Source: Glycomyces dulcitolivorans
GTDB lineage: Bacteria; Actinomycetota; Actinomycetes; Mycobacteriales; Micromonosporaceae
Assembly (NCBI RefSeq): GCF_003265355.1
Contig: NZ_QFRW01000328.1
Span: 1 to 57,283, forward strand
DNA length: 57,283 nt
Direction: 5' to 3'
The notes below the pieces were generated by a model. That model was given only the letters and a program-made list of their open reading frames with translations. It did not search any database and had not been told where the DNA came from. This document shows, piece by piece, positions 35,567 to 44,394 of the stretch. A program made the position numbers and the translations under genes. Position 1 is the first letter of the stretch. Each line of letters begins with the position of its first letter.

Positions 35567-36826
35567 CTACTCCTCCAGCTCGCCGAAGCGGTACTCGAGG
35601 TTCTCGTAGGTGTTGTCGGCCAGGTACTGGTAGATGCCGATCGTCGCGGCCGTGACGTCGCCCTCCGCCGAGAACTCGATCGGGCCGGAGTAGCCCTGGT
35701 AGTTGATATCCGCCGTGTTGTCCTCGGCCAGCAGCTCGTAGCACTCGGTGAAACCGGTGCACTCGGTGCCGCCGCCGGAGACGTCGACCAGGTTGTCCTT
35801 GATGACCTCGGAGTCGATGCTGTCGCCCGCGATCGCGGCGAGCGCGACGAGCGAGGTGGCGTCATAGGACTCGGGACCGTACGTGAAGTCGGTCAGGTCC
35901 GGGTTCACGCCGAGGAGGCGCTCCTGGATGCCCGCGGTGTCGGCGCCCGGGAAGGTGCCCTTGGCGCCCTCCAGGAAGCCCGGGTCGAAGGTCTCCGAGT
36001 AGTCTGCGAGGTTGCCGTCCACGAAGTACCAGGGAACCTCCTGCGTGCTCAGCCCGCCTTCGGCGAGGGCCGGGCCCAGGTTCACGATCTCGTTGAACGT
36101 GATCAGGACGATCGCGTCGGCGCCGGACTCGGCGACTGCGCTGACCTCGGCCGAGAACTCGGTCGCGGTCGGGTCGTAGATGAGCTTCTCGACGACTTCG
36201 CCGCCGAACTCGGTGAAGTTCTGCTCGACCGAGTCGGCCAGGCCGGTGCCGTAGGCGTCCTGGAGCGCGAGGATCGCGATCTTCTCGTGGCCGTCCTGGA
36301 TGATCGTGTCGGCGAGGACGCGGCCCTGGAGGACGTCCGAGGGCGCGGTGCGGAAGTAGTAGTCGCCGCGCTCGTAGGTGGTGAAGTCGGGCGACGTGTT
36401 CGCCGGCGACACCTGGACGATGCCCTCTTCGTAGAGCTTGTCGATGAACTGGAAGGAGACGCCCGAGGAGGCCGCGCCGATGACGGCGTGCACGCCCTGC
36501 GCGATGAGGGCGTCGGCGGCCTGGGTGGCGATGTCGGTCGAGGTGTCGCCGGAGTCCTCGTGGAAGACCTCGGCGCAGCTGCCGAGCACGCCGCCGGCCT
36601 CGTTGATCTCCTCGATGGCGAGGTCGACGCCGGCGAACTCGGGCGGGCCGAGGAAGGCGAGGGAGCCGGTCTGCGGCAGGATCGTGCCGACCTTCAGGCC
36701 GTCCTCGCTCTCGGTACATGCGCCACCGGTCGCGCCGTCGTCGTCGTCAGAACCGCAGGCGACCAGCGAAAACGCGGTGACACCGACGGTGGCTACGGCG
36801 AGCAGTGCTCGGGGAAAGCGAGCCAT
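35567..36826 (-). CDS. livK: Branched-chain amino-acid-type ABC substrate-binding lipoprotein
   Basis: A 419-residue periplasmic-binding-type receptor. A lipoprotein signal ends at VAC (Cys near residue 24), followed by an acidic linker. The two-lobed Leu/Ile/Val-binding fold shows VGTILPQTGSLAFLG, AVIGAASSGVS, VSPANTSP and FRTAPSD, the usual ligand-site strands. The ATG at 36826 has AGGAGAAAC upstream. The gene is convergent to livHMGF rather than in it, so receptor and transporter are transcribed separately. The 270 bases upstream hold only its promoter region and that of the divergent gene at 37097. Confidence 0.93.
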   Translation of the reverse strand: MARFPRALLAVATVGVTAFSLVACGSDDDDGATGGACTESEDGLKVGTILPQTGSLAFLGPPEFAGVDLAIEEINEAGGVLGSCAEVFHEDSGDTSTDIATQAADALIAQGVHAVIGAASSGVSFQFIDKLYEEGIVQVSPANTSPDFTTYERGDYYFRTAPSDVLQGRVLADTIIQDGHEKIAILALQDAYGTGLADSVEQNFTEFGGEVVEKLIYDPTATEFSAEVSAVAESGADAIVLITFNEIVNLGPALAEGGLSTQEVPWYFVDGNLADYSETFDPGFLEGAKGTFPGADTAGIQERLLGVNPDLTDFTYGPESYDATSLVALAAIAGDSIDSEVIKDNLVDVSGGGTECTGFTECYELLAEDNTADINYQGYSGPIEFSAEGDVTAATIGIYQYLADNTYENLEYRFGELEE

Positions 36827-37096
36827 TGTTTCTCCTAGTGAGTGTTCGAGATGGATCCGCACGTGGACATGGAGGTTGACGTGATCCGAGTTACAGCCTA
36901 TGGCAGTGAAGGGGCCTGTGGCAGACACCGTGACCACACCCGTTCCTGTTTGTGATGGCACCGTGACCTTGTTGCAACCGCTTTTCCGGGAAGGCAATCG
37001 GAGGTTTCCGGGCGGTCGCGGAACTCCCCCGCACGGGGGAGGCGGTTCGCCCCCGCGCGGGAGGAACCGGAGCCGCGGGACGGCGAGGCTGAAGGC

Positions 37097-38203
37097 ATGA
37101 CAACGGAACCCGTCACCCAGCCCCGCAAGCGCACCGGGCGCGCCGCCGTCATCGCGGCGTTCCTGTGGTCGCTCACCGCGATCCCGATCGGCCTCTGGCA
37201 GCTCCTCGACCCGGCCGGCGGCCCCTTCACCCACGAGCTGTACGAACCCACGTTTCCCCTCCCCGACGCCGTCCCCGCCTGGACCGCGCCCGCCGCGCTC
37301 ATCGCCGCCGGCGTCCTCGGCCTCCTCGCCGCCCGCGCCAGGCCCGCCCTGTGGCCCGTCGCGGCCGCCTACGCGGTGGTCTTCGGGATGCTCCTGAGCA
37401 CCACCTCGCCGATCGCCTTCGCCGGATACCTGTGCGCGTTCGCCCTGCCGCTCGCGGTCGCCGCGGCCCCGGTCCTGCTCGCCCGCGGCGCGGTCGGGCG
37501 AATCGTCGCCGCCGCCGCGGTCGCCGCCCTCCTGGCGGTCCTCGGCCTCACCGGCGTCGTCGACTACGGCGCCGTCGGGGAGTTCCTGCGGATGCTCGGC
37601 GGCCGCTTCGCCGAGATCGGCGTCTACATGCTCGTCCAGGTCTGGGTCGTCGCCGGCGGCTTCATCTGGGCCGCACTCGCCTTGAGCCTCATCCTGAACG
37701 GCCGCGACGGCCGAAGCGCCCCCGCGTGGCTCGCCCCCGAGCGGGCCGCCCGGTGGGGCCGGGCCGCGAGCTGGATCGCGTTTGCCTGCGCGCTCCCCTA
37801 CGGGCTCACCCGCCTGACGTGGCTGACCCCGTGGGCGTGGCTGGGCGGCCCGATCGACTCGTCGCAGATCGACCCCGCCATCCGCGCGTGGGGCCTGTGC
37901 CTGGGCTTCGCGGCCCTCGGCGGCGGCCTCCTGTGCCTGGGCATGACCTACCGGTGGGGCACGCGCTGGCCGTTCTGGATGCCGGTGGTCAAGGGCCGCC
38001 CGGTCCCGCCGAAGCTCGCGATCGTCCCCGCGACGGCGGTGGCCGCGCTGTTCACGTTCACGTCGCTCCCGTTCGTGGCCCTGGCTATCCGCCAGGACGC
38101 CCTCGAACTGGTGTGGGGCTTCCCGTTCTACATTTGGGGCCCGGCCCTGGCGGCGGCGACGCTGGCCTATGCGATCCGGCGCGGCGTGGTGGAAGCCCGC
38201 TAG
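37097..38203 (+). CDS. Multipass membrane protein, unknown
   Basis: A 368-residue protein with roughly nine to ten hydrophobic helices spread over the whole length, a short basic N-terminus (QPRKRTGRAA) and a C-terminal Arg-rich end. There is no catalytic motif I recognise. GGCGAGG lies near the start. It is divergent from the LivK-like gene and followed after 61 bases by the PfkB kinase on the same strand. Confidence 0.75.
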   Translation: MTTEPVTQPRKRTGRAAVIAAFLWSLTAIPIGLWQLLDPAGGPFTHELYEPTFPLPDAVPAWTAPAALIAAGVLGLLAARARPALWPVAAAYAVVFGMLLSTTSPIAFAGYLCAFALPLAVAAAPVLLARGAVGRIVAAAAVAALLAVLGLTGVVDYGAVGEFLRMLGGRFAEIGVYMLVQVWVVAGGFIWAALALSLILNGRDGRSAPAWLAPERAARWGRAASWIAFACALPYGLTRLTWLTPWAWLGGPIDSSQIDPAIRAWGLCLGFAALGGGLLCLGMTYRWGTRWPFWMPVVKGRPVPPKLAIVPATAVAALFTFTSLPFVALAIRQDALELVWGFPFYIWGPALAAATLAYAIRRGVVEAR

Positions 38204-38264
38204 ACTGACGCTCTCGCAATAGATTCCAGCTCATTCCGCAAACTCTTTCAGAGGGAGCAAGTAC

Positions 38265-39197
38265 ATGCTCGACATCCTGGTCGTCGGCGGCGTCGGCGTC
38301 GACACGATCGTGCGGGTCCCCGAGATCGCGATCGGCGAGGGCGACTCGCTCGGCGTGGAGCCGATCCTCGACTACGTGGCGCACACCGGGAACGGAGTCG
38401 CCCTCGGGTGCCTGCACCTGGGCCTGGCCACGCGGTTCATCGACTACATCGGCGACGACGAGCAGGGCGCGCTGGTGCGCCGCCACTACGAGGAGCACGG
38501 CCTGGACTTCCGGTACCTGATCTCCCCGAACGGGACCTCGCGGTCGGTGAACCTCGTCGACGCCGGCGGGCGGCGCTACTCCTTCTACGACTACCGCCAC
38601 GCCGCCGACCTGCGGATGCCCGAGGCGTTCTTCGGACCCCATGTGGCCGAGGCGAAGCACGTGCACGTGTCGATCCCCAACCACACCCGGGACGTGCTCA
38701 CCGCGATCCCCGAGGGCGTGACGGTCTCGACCGACCTGCACGGCTGGGACGGCGAGGCCGAGCACCAGAAGGACTTCGCGCGCCGCGCGGACCTGGTGAC
38801 CCTCTCGGCGGCGCGCCTGGGCGGCGACCCGGAGAAGGCGATGCGCTGGATCGTCGACAACGGCCGGGCCGCGGTCGTCATCGCGACGGACGGTGAGGAC
38901 GGCGGGTACGTCCTCGAACGGGGCGGCTCGCTGGAGCGGTACCGGGCGATCGACCCGGTCGCCGAGCTCGGCGCGGTCGCCGAGGAGTGGGCGTCGTGGG
39001 CGCCGGTGGACTCCAACGGCGCGGGCGACGCGTTCGTGTCGGGCCTGCTGTGGGCCCGCGGGCGGGGCGCGGATCTCGCGGAGGCGCTCGACGCGGGCCG
39101 GGTCGCGGGCGCGTACGCGTGCCGCACGAAGGGCACGAGCACGGCGCTGATCTCGGCGGAGCTGATGGCCGAGAGCCTTGCGGCCCTGAAGAAGTAA
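38265..39197 (+). CDS. PfkB-family carbohydrate kinase
   Basis: A 310-residue ribokinase-like kinase. The N-terminal signature VVGGVGVDTIVRVPEI and the anion-hole/catalytic motif DSNGAGDAFVSG near residue 248 are clear. The family usually has DTxGAGD, so Thr is replaced by Asn. The lid strand GNGVALGCLHLGLATRF is present. The phosphate acceptor (sugar or nucleoside) cannot be told. GAGGGAG precedes the ATG at 38265. It ends at a perfect terminator. Confidence 0.92.
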   Translation: MLDILVVGGVGVDTIVRVPEIAIGEGDSLGVEPILDYVAHTGNGVALGCLHLGLATRFIDYIGDDEQGALVRRHYEEHGLDFRYLISPNGTSRSVNLVDAGGRRYSFYDYRHAADLRMPEAFFGPHVAEAKHVHVSIPNHTRDVLTAIPEGVTVSTDLHGWDGEAEHQKDFARRADLVTLSAARLGGDPEKAMRWIVDNGRAAVVIATDGEDGGYVLERGGSLERYRAIDPVAELGAVAEEWASWAPVDSNGAGDAFVSGLLWARGRGADLAEALDAGRVAGAYACRTKGTSTALISAELMAESLAALKK

Positions 39198-39208
39198 GCG
39201 GACATGGA

Positions 39209-39238
39209 ACGGCCGCCGACCTTGTGGTCGGCGGCCGT
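39209..39238. terminator. Bidirectional terminator hairpin
   Basis: A perfect 13-bp stem (39209-39221 with 39226-39238) and loop TTGT lie between the convergent PfkB gene (stop 39197) and membrane protein (stop 39246). Confidence 0.88.
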
Positions 39239-39245
39239 GTCGCGT

Positions 39246-40415
39246 CTACTGCGGTTCGTTCCCGCGGTTGGCGGTCATGGCCTTGGCGCGGGCGATGACG
39301 TCGTCGAACGGGGAGGGCTCGGCCGGGGTCGGCCGGACCGCGTCGCGGTGCTCGGGCTGGACCACCAGCATGAACAGGGCCCCCGCGACCGCGGCCACGA
39401 CGGGCGCGCCGAGGCCGATCTCGGCGACCGGCCAGTTCCCGGCGTGCGCGCCGGTGGCGATCATGTACGCGGCCCACACCGGGATCGACCAGGCCCCGGC
39501 GAGGACGAGCAGGTCGCGGCGGCGGCGCAGCTCGGGGCGGATGAGCCAGACGAGGAAGTCGAGCCAGGCGCCAGCGAGGAGGAACACCCACACGTACGCG
39601 CCGTTCTCGAAGCCGGTGAACGCCCCGGCCATGATGCACGGGTACGCGAACACGACGGTGAAGAACCCGAGCGGCAGCCGGAACCGGCCGGTCGTGAACA
39701 CCGCCAGCGCGAGGACGAGGACGGTCGTGAAGACCATGCCCGCCACGGGACCCGAGTCGAAGCCGAAGCGGCCTTCGAGGCCGATGCCGGTCTCGAAGGG
39801 CGTCTTGGTGAACGGCACCAGGTAGTTCAGGAAGAGCACGAGGCTCGCGACCAGGAAACCGAGCGAGAGCGCGGGCGCGGCGAGGCGCGCTTCGATGGGG
39901 ATCGGCTCGGGTTCGACCCGGAGGGTCTCGCGGCGCCAGGCCGACAGCCAGGGGGCGAGGGTGATGAGGACGCCTCCGGCGGCGAGGCCGAGGTGCGAGG
40001 GGCTGAAGAAGATGTCGAGGTTCGTCTCGATGCCGAGCAGCTCGTGCCAGATCATGTCGACGATGCCGGAGACGAGGAACAGCGGGATGCCGATCAGCGC
40101 GGGCCCGTAGCCGTGCGGGACGGCGGCCATGCCGGTGCGGCCCTCGGCGCGGTGGGCGCGCACGAGGATCCACACGATCCAGGCCGCGGTGGCGGCGAAG
40201 CCGGTGTAGAAGGCCAGGTGCCACCAGGTGAAGAAGGACTCGGCCCAGTCGCGGGCGTGGGCGTTGACGTCGAGGATCAGCCCGCCGATGAACCACGCCG
40301 AGAACGCGGCGGTGGTCAGGTCCTGCCACCAGGCGGCGAAGACGCGGGGCTGCCGGGAGTCGGCCAAGAGGTGCATCTTGTACTCCAGCAATCGGTCAAG
40401 GGGGGTGATGGCCAT
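39246..40415 (-). CDS. Multipass membrane protein, unknown
   Basis: A 389-residue protein with about nine hydrophobic helices. Conserved-looking polar residues sit in loops and helices (AESFFTWWHLAFYTGF, IVDMIWHELLGIETNLDIFF, SPSHLGL). Histidines such as WWH, WHE and SPSH resemble a membrane metal site of DUF-type proteins, but I cannot name a family. The C-terminal 40 residues are soluble. The start codon is uncertain. The ATG at 40415 is preferred over 40454 because the protein then begins AITPLDRLLEYK, though no strong ribosome binding site is seen. Confidence 0.72.
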   Translation of the reverse strand: MAITPLDRLLEYKMHLLADSRQPRVFAAWWQDLTTAAFSAWFIGGLILDVNAHARDWAESFFTWWHLAFYTGFAATAAWIVWILVRAHRAEGRTGMAAVPHGYGPALIGIPLFLVSGIVDMIWHELLGIETNLDIFFSPSHLGLAAGGVLITLAPWLSAWRRETLRVEPEPIPIEARLAAPALSLGFLVASLVLFLNYLVPFTKTPFETGIGLEGRFGFDSGPVAGMVFTTVLVLALAVFTTGRFRLPLGFFTVVFAYPCIMAGAFTGFENGAYVWVFLLAGAWLDFLVWLIRPELRRRRDLLVLAGAWSIPVWAAYMIATGAHAGNWPVAEIGLGAPVVAAVAGALFMLVVQPEHRDAVRPTPAEPSPFDDVIARAKAMTANRGNEPQ

Positions 40416-40481
40416 GAGGTCATCATGGCCCACCCGGACCAGCGGCGCAATCACTGGATTGTCACCGTCTGCGCACTGTGC

Positions 40482-41318
40482 TCAGACGAAGCGCACCAGG
40501 AACAGCTTCGGCCACTGCTTGCCGGTGATGTAGAAGGTGTGGTCTTCCTCGGCTTTCGCAATGCCGTTGAGGACGTCGGCACCTGCGGCTTCCTCGTCGG
40601 TGAGCAGACCCGATGCGTCTACTTGGGCTTCGACCACGCCCGACTCGGGATCAATCCCGATGATCTGGTCGGTCTGCCAGATGTTCGCCCACACCGTTCC
40701 GTTGCTGCATTCGAGCTCGTTGATGGAGAAGACGGGCTCGCCGCCCTCGTTCTCGACGTCGACCGTGCCGGTCTCCTCGAAGGTGACCGGGTCGCGGAAG
40801 GTCAGGGTGGCGGAGCCGTCGCTCATGACGAGTCGCTCGCCGTCGTAGCAGATGCCCCAGCCCTCGCCCTCGTATTCGACGGTCTCGATGATGTCGAGGG
40901 TGACGAGGTCGCGCTTGTAGGCGCGGTGCTCCTGCCAGGTGATCTGCCAGATGGCGTCGTCAGTGAGGGTGAGGCCTTCGGCGAAGTCCTCGGCGGGGAG
41001 GTCTTGGGAGGCGAGCACTTCACCCGTCTCAGGGTCGATGATGCGTATGTCGGATTCGCCGTAGAGGCCGGCGCTCTCGTAGAGGACCGTGCCGAACTCG
41101 GGGTGCTCGCCGAGTTCGAGGCCCTGCGTGAAGGAGCCGGGGTCGTGGTCGTAGGTCTCGACGACCTCGACCGTGGCGTTCAGGTTCCCGTCAGGCTCGG
41201 GGATCACGCGGTCGCTCTCCTCCGCAGCCGCATCGCCTGTGCTGCATCCGGCCAGCGCGAGGAGTCCCGCCGCCGTGAGGGCGAGGCCGTGCCGGGCCGC
41301 CCGCTTCTCATCGAACAT
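40482..41318 (-). CDS. Glutaminyl-peptide cyclotransferase lipoprotein (plant-type QC)
   Basis: A 278-residue secreted lipoprotein (signal ending LALAGC, Cys near 25) followed by a five-bladed beta-propeller of the plant/bacterial glutamine cyclotransferase family. The motifs are YDHDPGSFTQGLEL, ESAGLYGES, EGWGICYDGERLVMSDGS, NELECSNGTVWANIW and the ending LNGIA...FYITGKQWPKLF. It converts N-terminal Gln to pyroglutamate on exported peptides or proteins. It stands alone between two minus-strand genes. Confidence 0.92.
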   Translation of the reverse strand: MFDEKRAARHGLALTAAGLLALAGCSTGDAAAEESDRVIPEPDGNLNATVEVVETYDHDPGSFTQGLELGEHPEFGTVLYESAGLYGESDIRIIDPETGEVLASQDLPAEDFAEGLTLTDDAIWQITWQEHRAYKRDLVTLDIIETVEYEGEGWGICYDGERLVMSDGSATLTFRDPVTFEETGTVDVENEGGEPVFSINELECSNGTVWANIWQTDQIIGIDPESGVVEAQVDASGLLTDEEAAGADVLNGIAKAEEDHTFYITGKQWPKLFLVRFV

Positions 41319-41465
41319 TGAACTCGTCTCCAGGTGCTTCAGGGGTGATGCCTCGTACCGTATCGGTCATGGCAAACGAGGACAAGAGGTGAATCGAAGC
41401 GTTTGCCGCGCATCGGGGGGAGACCGAAACCCGCGGCTCAGGAGGGGCCGGCTCGCAGGCCGCTC

Positions 41466-42356
41466 TCAGCTCTTCTTGAGCCAGCGGGTGACGGTCGCCG
41501 AGACGGTCACGTCGACGCGCTCGGGCAGGGCGGCCACGGCCGCGTCCAGCTCGGCCGCGCCGTGGTGGCGGGCGCTCGGCCCCATCCCCACGAGCAGACG
41601 TACGGCCTCGTGTCCGAGGCCGATCGAATAGGAGATCTCGTCGGTCCGCTCGGCCTCGAACACCGAGCTGAGCTGGTCGGCGGTCCGCTGCGGTTTAGCG
41701 GGGTCGACGCTCAGCAAGTCCAAGGCGTCGACGAGTTCGCGGAGGTGGTCCAGCCGGGGGGTCAGGACCACCAGAGCGCCTCTTGGGTGGAGGACGCGTG
41801 CGATCTCGTCGGCGTTGCGGGGGGCGAAGACGTTCAGCACCGCGGCGGCGGCGCCGTCGCGTACAGGGAGTCGATTCCACGCGTCGGCGAGCACCGCGGC
41901 GAGTCGCATCTGAGTTCCGGCGGCTCGCCGCGGTTCGTCGTCCCCGGGACCCTGCTCTTCGAAGACCACGCGCTTGGCGCAGCGGCGCAGCGCGTACTTC
42001 GAGGTGTCGAGGCCGATGCCTTCGCGCCCAGCGTCTTTGGCTAGGGCCGCGGCGAGGTAGTGGCCGGTGCCGCAGCCCGGTTCGATGATGACGCCGGGGG
42101 CGTCGGTGACCGAGGCGGCCGCGACCGCCGCGAGCAGCGGGTCGTAGGCGCCGGAGGAGAGGAACTCCTCGCGGGCGGCGACCTGGTCGGCGGTGTCGCC
42201 GGTGGTCGCGTTCGAGCCGGGCGCGAGCAGCGGCGCGTAGCCCTGCTTGGCGAGGTCGAAGGAGTGGCCGTCCGGGCAGGACAGGCGGCGGTCGGCCTGG
42301 TCGAGGCCCTGGCCGCAGTTGGGGCAGGCGAGCGCGCCGAGCGCGGGCAGCGTCAC
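41466..42356 (-). CDS. RlmA-like 23S rRNA (guanine-N1) methyltransferase
   Basis: A 296-residue SAM-dependent methyltransferase. It has an N-terminal zinc ribbon (ACPNCGQGL and SCPDGHSFD, four ligands), the conserved DLAKQGYAPLL segment and SAM motif I in IEPGCGTGHYL. The late motif NVFAPRNADEIARVL is also there. RlmA enzymes methylate G745 or G748, and the G748 type gives resistance to tylosin-like macrolides. The GTG at 42356 overlaps the TetR stop by 4 bases (GTGA), so the two are translationally coupled. Confidence 0.9.
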   Translation of the reverse strand: MTLPALGALACPNCGQGLDQADRRLSCPDGHSFDLAKQGYAPLLAPGSNATTGDTADQVAAREEFLSSGAYDPLLAAVAAASVTDAPGVIIEPGCGTGHYLAAALAKDAGREGIGLDTSKYALRRCAKRVVFEEQGPGDDEPRRAAGTQMRLAAVLADAWNRLPVRDGAAAAVLNVFAPRNADEIARVLHPRGALVVLTPRLDHLRELVDALDLLSVDPAKPQRTADQLSSVFEAERTDEISYSIGLGHEAVRLLVGMGPSARHHGAAELDAAVAALPERVDVTVSATVTRWLKKS

Positions 42357-42958
42357 GCTCCGGCCTCGGGGTCGATGAGGCGGAGGAAGGCGCGGAAGGA
42401 CGCGGGCATGTCGACGCTTTCGGGTTCGTGGAGCCACTGGAACTGGAGACCGTCCATGATCGCGACCAGCAGCGGCGCGGCCTCCTCCGGGGTGATCCCG
42501 GAAGGGAGCCGGTCACCCCACTGGCCGCGCAGCGTGATCGCCATGTCGCGGCGCACCAGCCGGTAGCGCTCCCGGAAGTACGGGCCGGCCGGGTGGTCCT
42601 CGGTGACGGACTCGCCCAGCAGCGCCGAGAAGGTCCGCACGATCGCGGCCCGGTGCGAGTTGGCCTCGACGACGCCGATGGCCTGGCTGATCGTCATGGG
42701 GTCCTCGCCGATGACGCGCTCGCCGGAGTCCCACTCGTCGCGCATGGTGAGCACCGCGATCAAGAGGTCCTCTTTGGACGGGAAGTAGTGGAGGAGGCCC
42801 TGCTGCGTCAGGCCCACTTTCTCGGCGACGGCGGCGAGGCTCGCGCCCCGGTAGCCGCGCTCGGCGATGACCTCCATGGCGGCCCGGACGATCTCCTCGC
42901 GGCGGGCCTGCCCGCGGGCGCCGTGGCGGACGCCGTGCGGCCTCGGCGGGTTCGTCAT
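42353..42958 (-). CDS. TetR-family transcriptional regulator
   Basis: A 201-residue TetR-type repressor. The N-terminal helix-turn-helix reads GYRGASLAAVAEKVGLTQQGLLHYF, split as helices at about residues 36-60, followed by PSKEDLLIAVL. The ligand domain occupies the rest. The ATG at 42958 is chosen over 43003, and the ribosome binding site is weak for both. It is divergent from the MFS/GH3 pair (150-base gap) and overlaps the RlmA-like gene, so it may control both units. Confidence 0.88.
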   Translation of the reverse strand: MTNPPRPHGVRHGARGQARREEIVRAAMEVIAERGYRGASLAAVAEKVGLTQQGLLHYFPSKEDLLIAVLTMRDEWDSGERVIGEDPMTISQAIGVVEANSHRAAIVRTFSALLGESVTEDHPAGPYFRERYRLVRRDMAITLRGQWGDRLPSGITPEEAAPLLVAIMDGLQFQWLHEPESVDMPASFRAFLRLIDPEAGA

Positions 42959-43108
42959 GGGCGCGCCCCGATTCTGGACTCGGTCTCGATGGGCCCCCAG
43001 CATAGGTAATCACGATTCGGTAACAAGCACTACCGGTCACTCGGCGAACGTGGCAGACTCCTTGGTACTCCCCCTCGTCCCCCCTTGTCATGCAGAGGAG
43101 CCCGAGCG

Positions 43109-44353
43109 ATGGCGCTCGACCCGGACCCCGCGGCCGCCCCCGCGCTCACCGCGCCCCGCGGCTTCGTCCTCAGCGCGGCCCTCTCCAACTGGAGCCTGTG
43201 GACCGCGCTCCTCACCCCCGGCATCCTCACCCTCGCCATCCGCGTCCCCCAGATCGCCGGCGACGACTACGAAGGCGTGTACTCCCTGGTCCTGACCACC
43301 GGCGTCCTCGTCGGCATGTTCGGGAACCCCCTGTGGGGGCGCCTGTCCGACCGCACCCGCTCGCGCTTCGGGCGCCGCCGCCCCTGGATCGCGCTCGGCG
43401 CGCTCGCAGGGGTTGCCGGGACCGCCGTCATCGCGCTCACCCCGCACGTGTGGACCCTCGTCCTCGGCTGGCTCCTCGCCCAGGCCGGGTTCAACGCCGC
43501 GCTCGCCGCGACCATGGCGACCGTCCCCGAACTGGTCCCCGCGAAGGACCAGGGCCGCGTCTCCGGCGCCTTCGGGGCCGCGATCACCGGCGGGTTCCTC
43601 ACCGGCTCGCTGATCGCCGCGATCACGCAGGACACCACCGTCATGTTCCTGCTCCCGTGCGCCCTCGTCCTCGTGTGCACCGGCGCCTTCGTGCTCACCC
43701 TCCACGACCCGCCAGTGGACGCGCCCCGGAAGCCGTTCTCGCTCAAGGAGTTCGTCGGGACGTTCGGGTTCGACCCGCGCCGCCACCGCCAGTTCGGGTG
43801 GGTGTGGCTGACGAAGTTCTGCTTCACCGCCGGGCTCGCCGCGCCCTCCAGCTACATGGTCTTCTACCTCGCCGCCCGGCTCGGCCTCTCCGCCGCCGAG
43901 GCCGCGGCCGTCGTCGGCCTGGTCTTCACCGCGAACTTCAGCGTCCAGACCGCCGTCGCCCTCACCACCGGGTGGGTCTCCGACCGCATCGGGCGCCGCC
44001 GCCCCTTCGTCGTCGCAGCCGGGCTCCTCGCCGCGACCGGGCTGGTCGTCATGGCCTTCGCCGACGGCCTGCCGCAGATCCTCGCCGGCCAGGCGTTCAT
44101 CACCCTCGCGGGCGGCCTGTTCGGCGCCATGGACGGCGTCCTCGTCTTCCAGACCCTCCCCGACCGCGACGCCCCCGCGAAGGACCTCGGCGTCGCCAAC
44201 CTCGCCAACGGCGCGCCACTGGCGATCCTCCCGCCCCTCGCCGCCGCCCTGGTCGCCGCGGGCGACAGCGACTACACGCTGCTCTTCCTCATCTGCTCCG
44301 GCTTCGCGCTCGCCGCGGTGGCCGCCGTGAGCCGGGTGAAGAGCGTACGGTGA
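43109..44353 (+). CDS. MFS transporter, sugar type
   Basis: A 414-residue 12-helix transporter. The loop-2 motif GRLSDRTRSRFGRRRPWI is characteristic of the glycoside/sucrose-type group of MFS transporters, and a second copy of the motif (GWVSDRIGRRRPFV) is in the second half. GAGGAG lies 8 bases before the ATG at 43109. It is followed after 41 bases by a cytoplasmic GH3 beta-glucosidase, so import of a beta-glucoside is the most likely role (inference from context). Confidence 0.88.
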   Translation: MALDPDPAAAPALTAPRGFVLSAALSNWSLWTALLTPGILTLAIRVPQIAGDDYEGVYSLVLTTGVLVGMFGNPLWGRLSDRTRSRFGRRRPWIALGALAGVAGTAVIALTPHVWTLVLGWLLAQAGFNAALAATMATVPELVPAKDQGRVSGAFGAAITGGFLTGSLIAAITQDTTVMFLLPCALVLVCTGAFVLTLHDPPVDAPRKPFSLKEFVGTFGFDPRRHRQFGWVWLTKFCFTAGLAAPSSYMVFYLAARLGLSAAEAAAVVGLVFTANFSVQTAVALTTGWVSDRIGRRRPFVVAAGLLAATGLVVMAFADGLPQILAGQAFITLAGGLFGAMDGVLVFQTLPDRDAPAKDLGVANLANGAPLAILPPLAAALVAAGDSDYTLLFLICSGFALAAVAAVSRVKSVR

Positions 44354-44394
44354 CGCCCCTGCGAAGGAAACCGAGAGAAAGGAAGGGCTGGACC

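Noticed and set aside
39204-41321. 705-codon open frame on the plus strand
   Set aside because: It lies antisense to the membrane protein and the glutaminyl cyclase. Its composition is Arg/Gly/Asp/Val-rich without domains.
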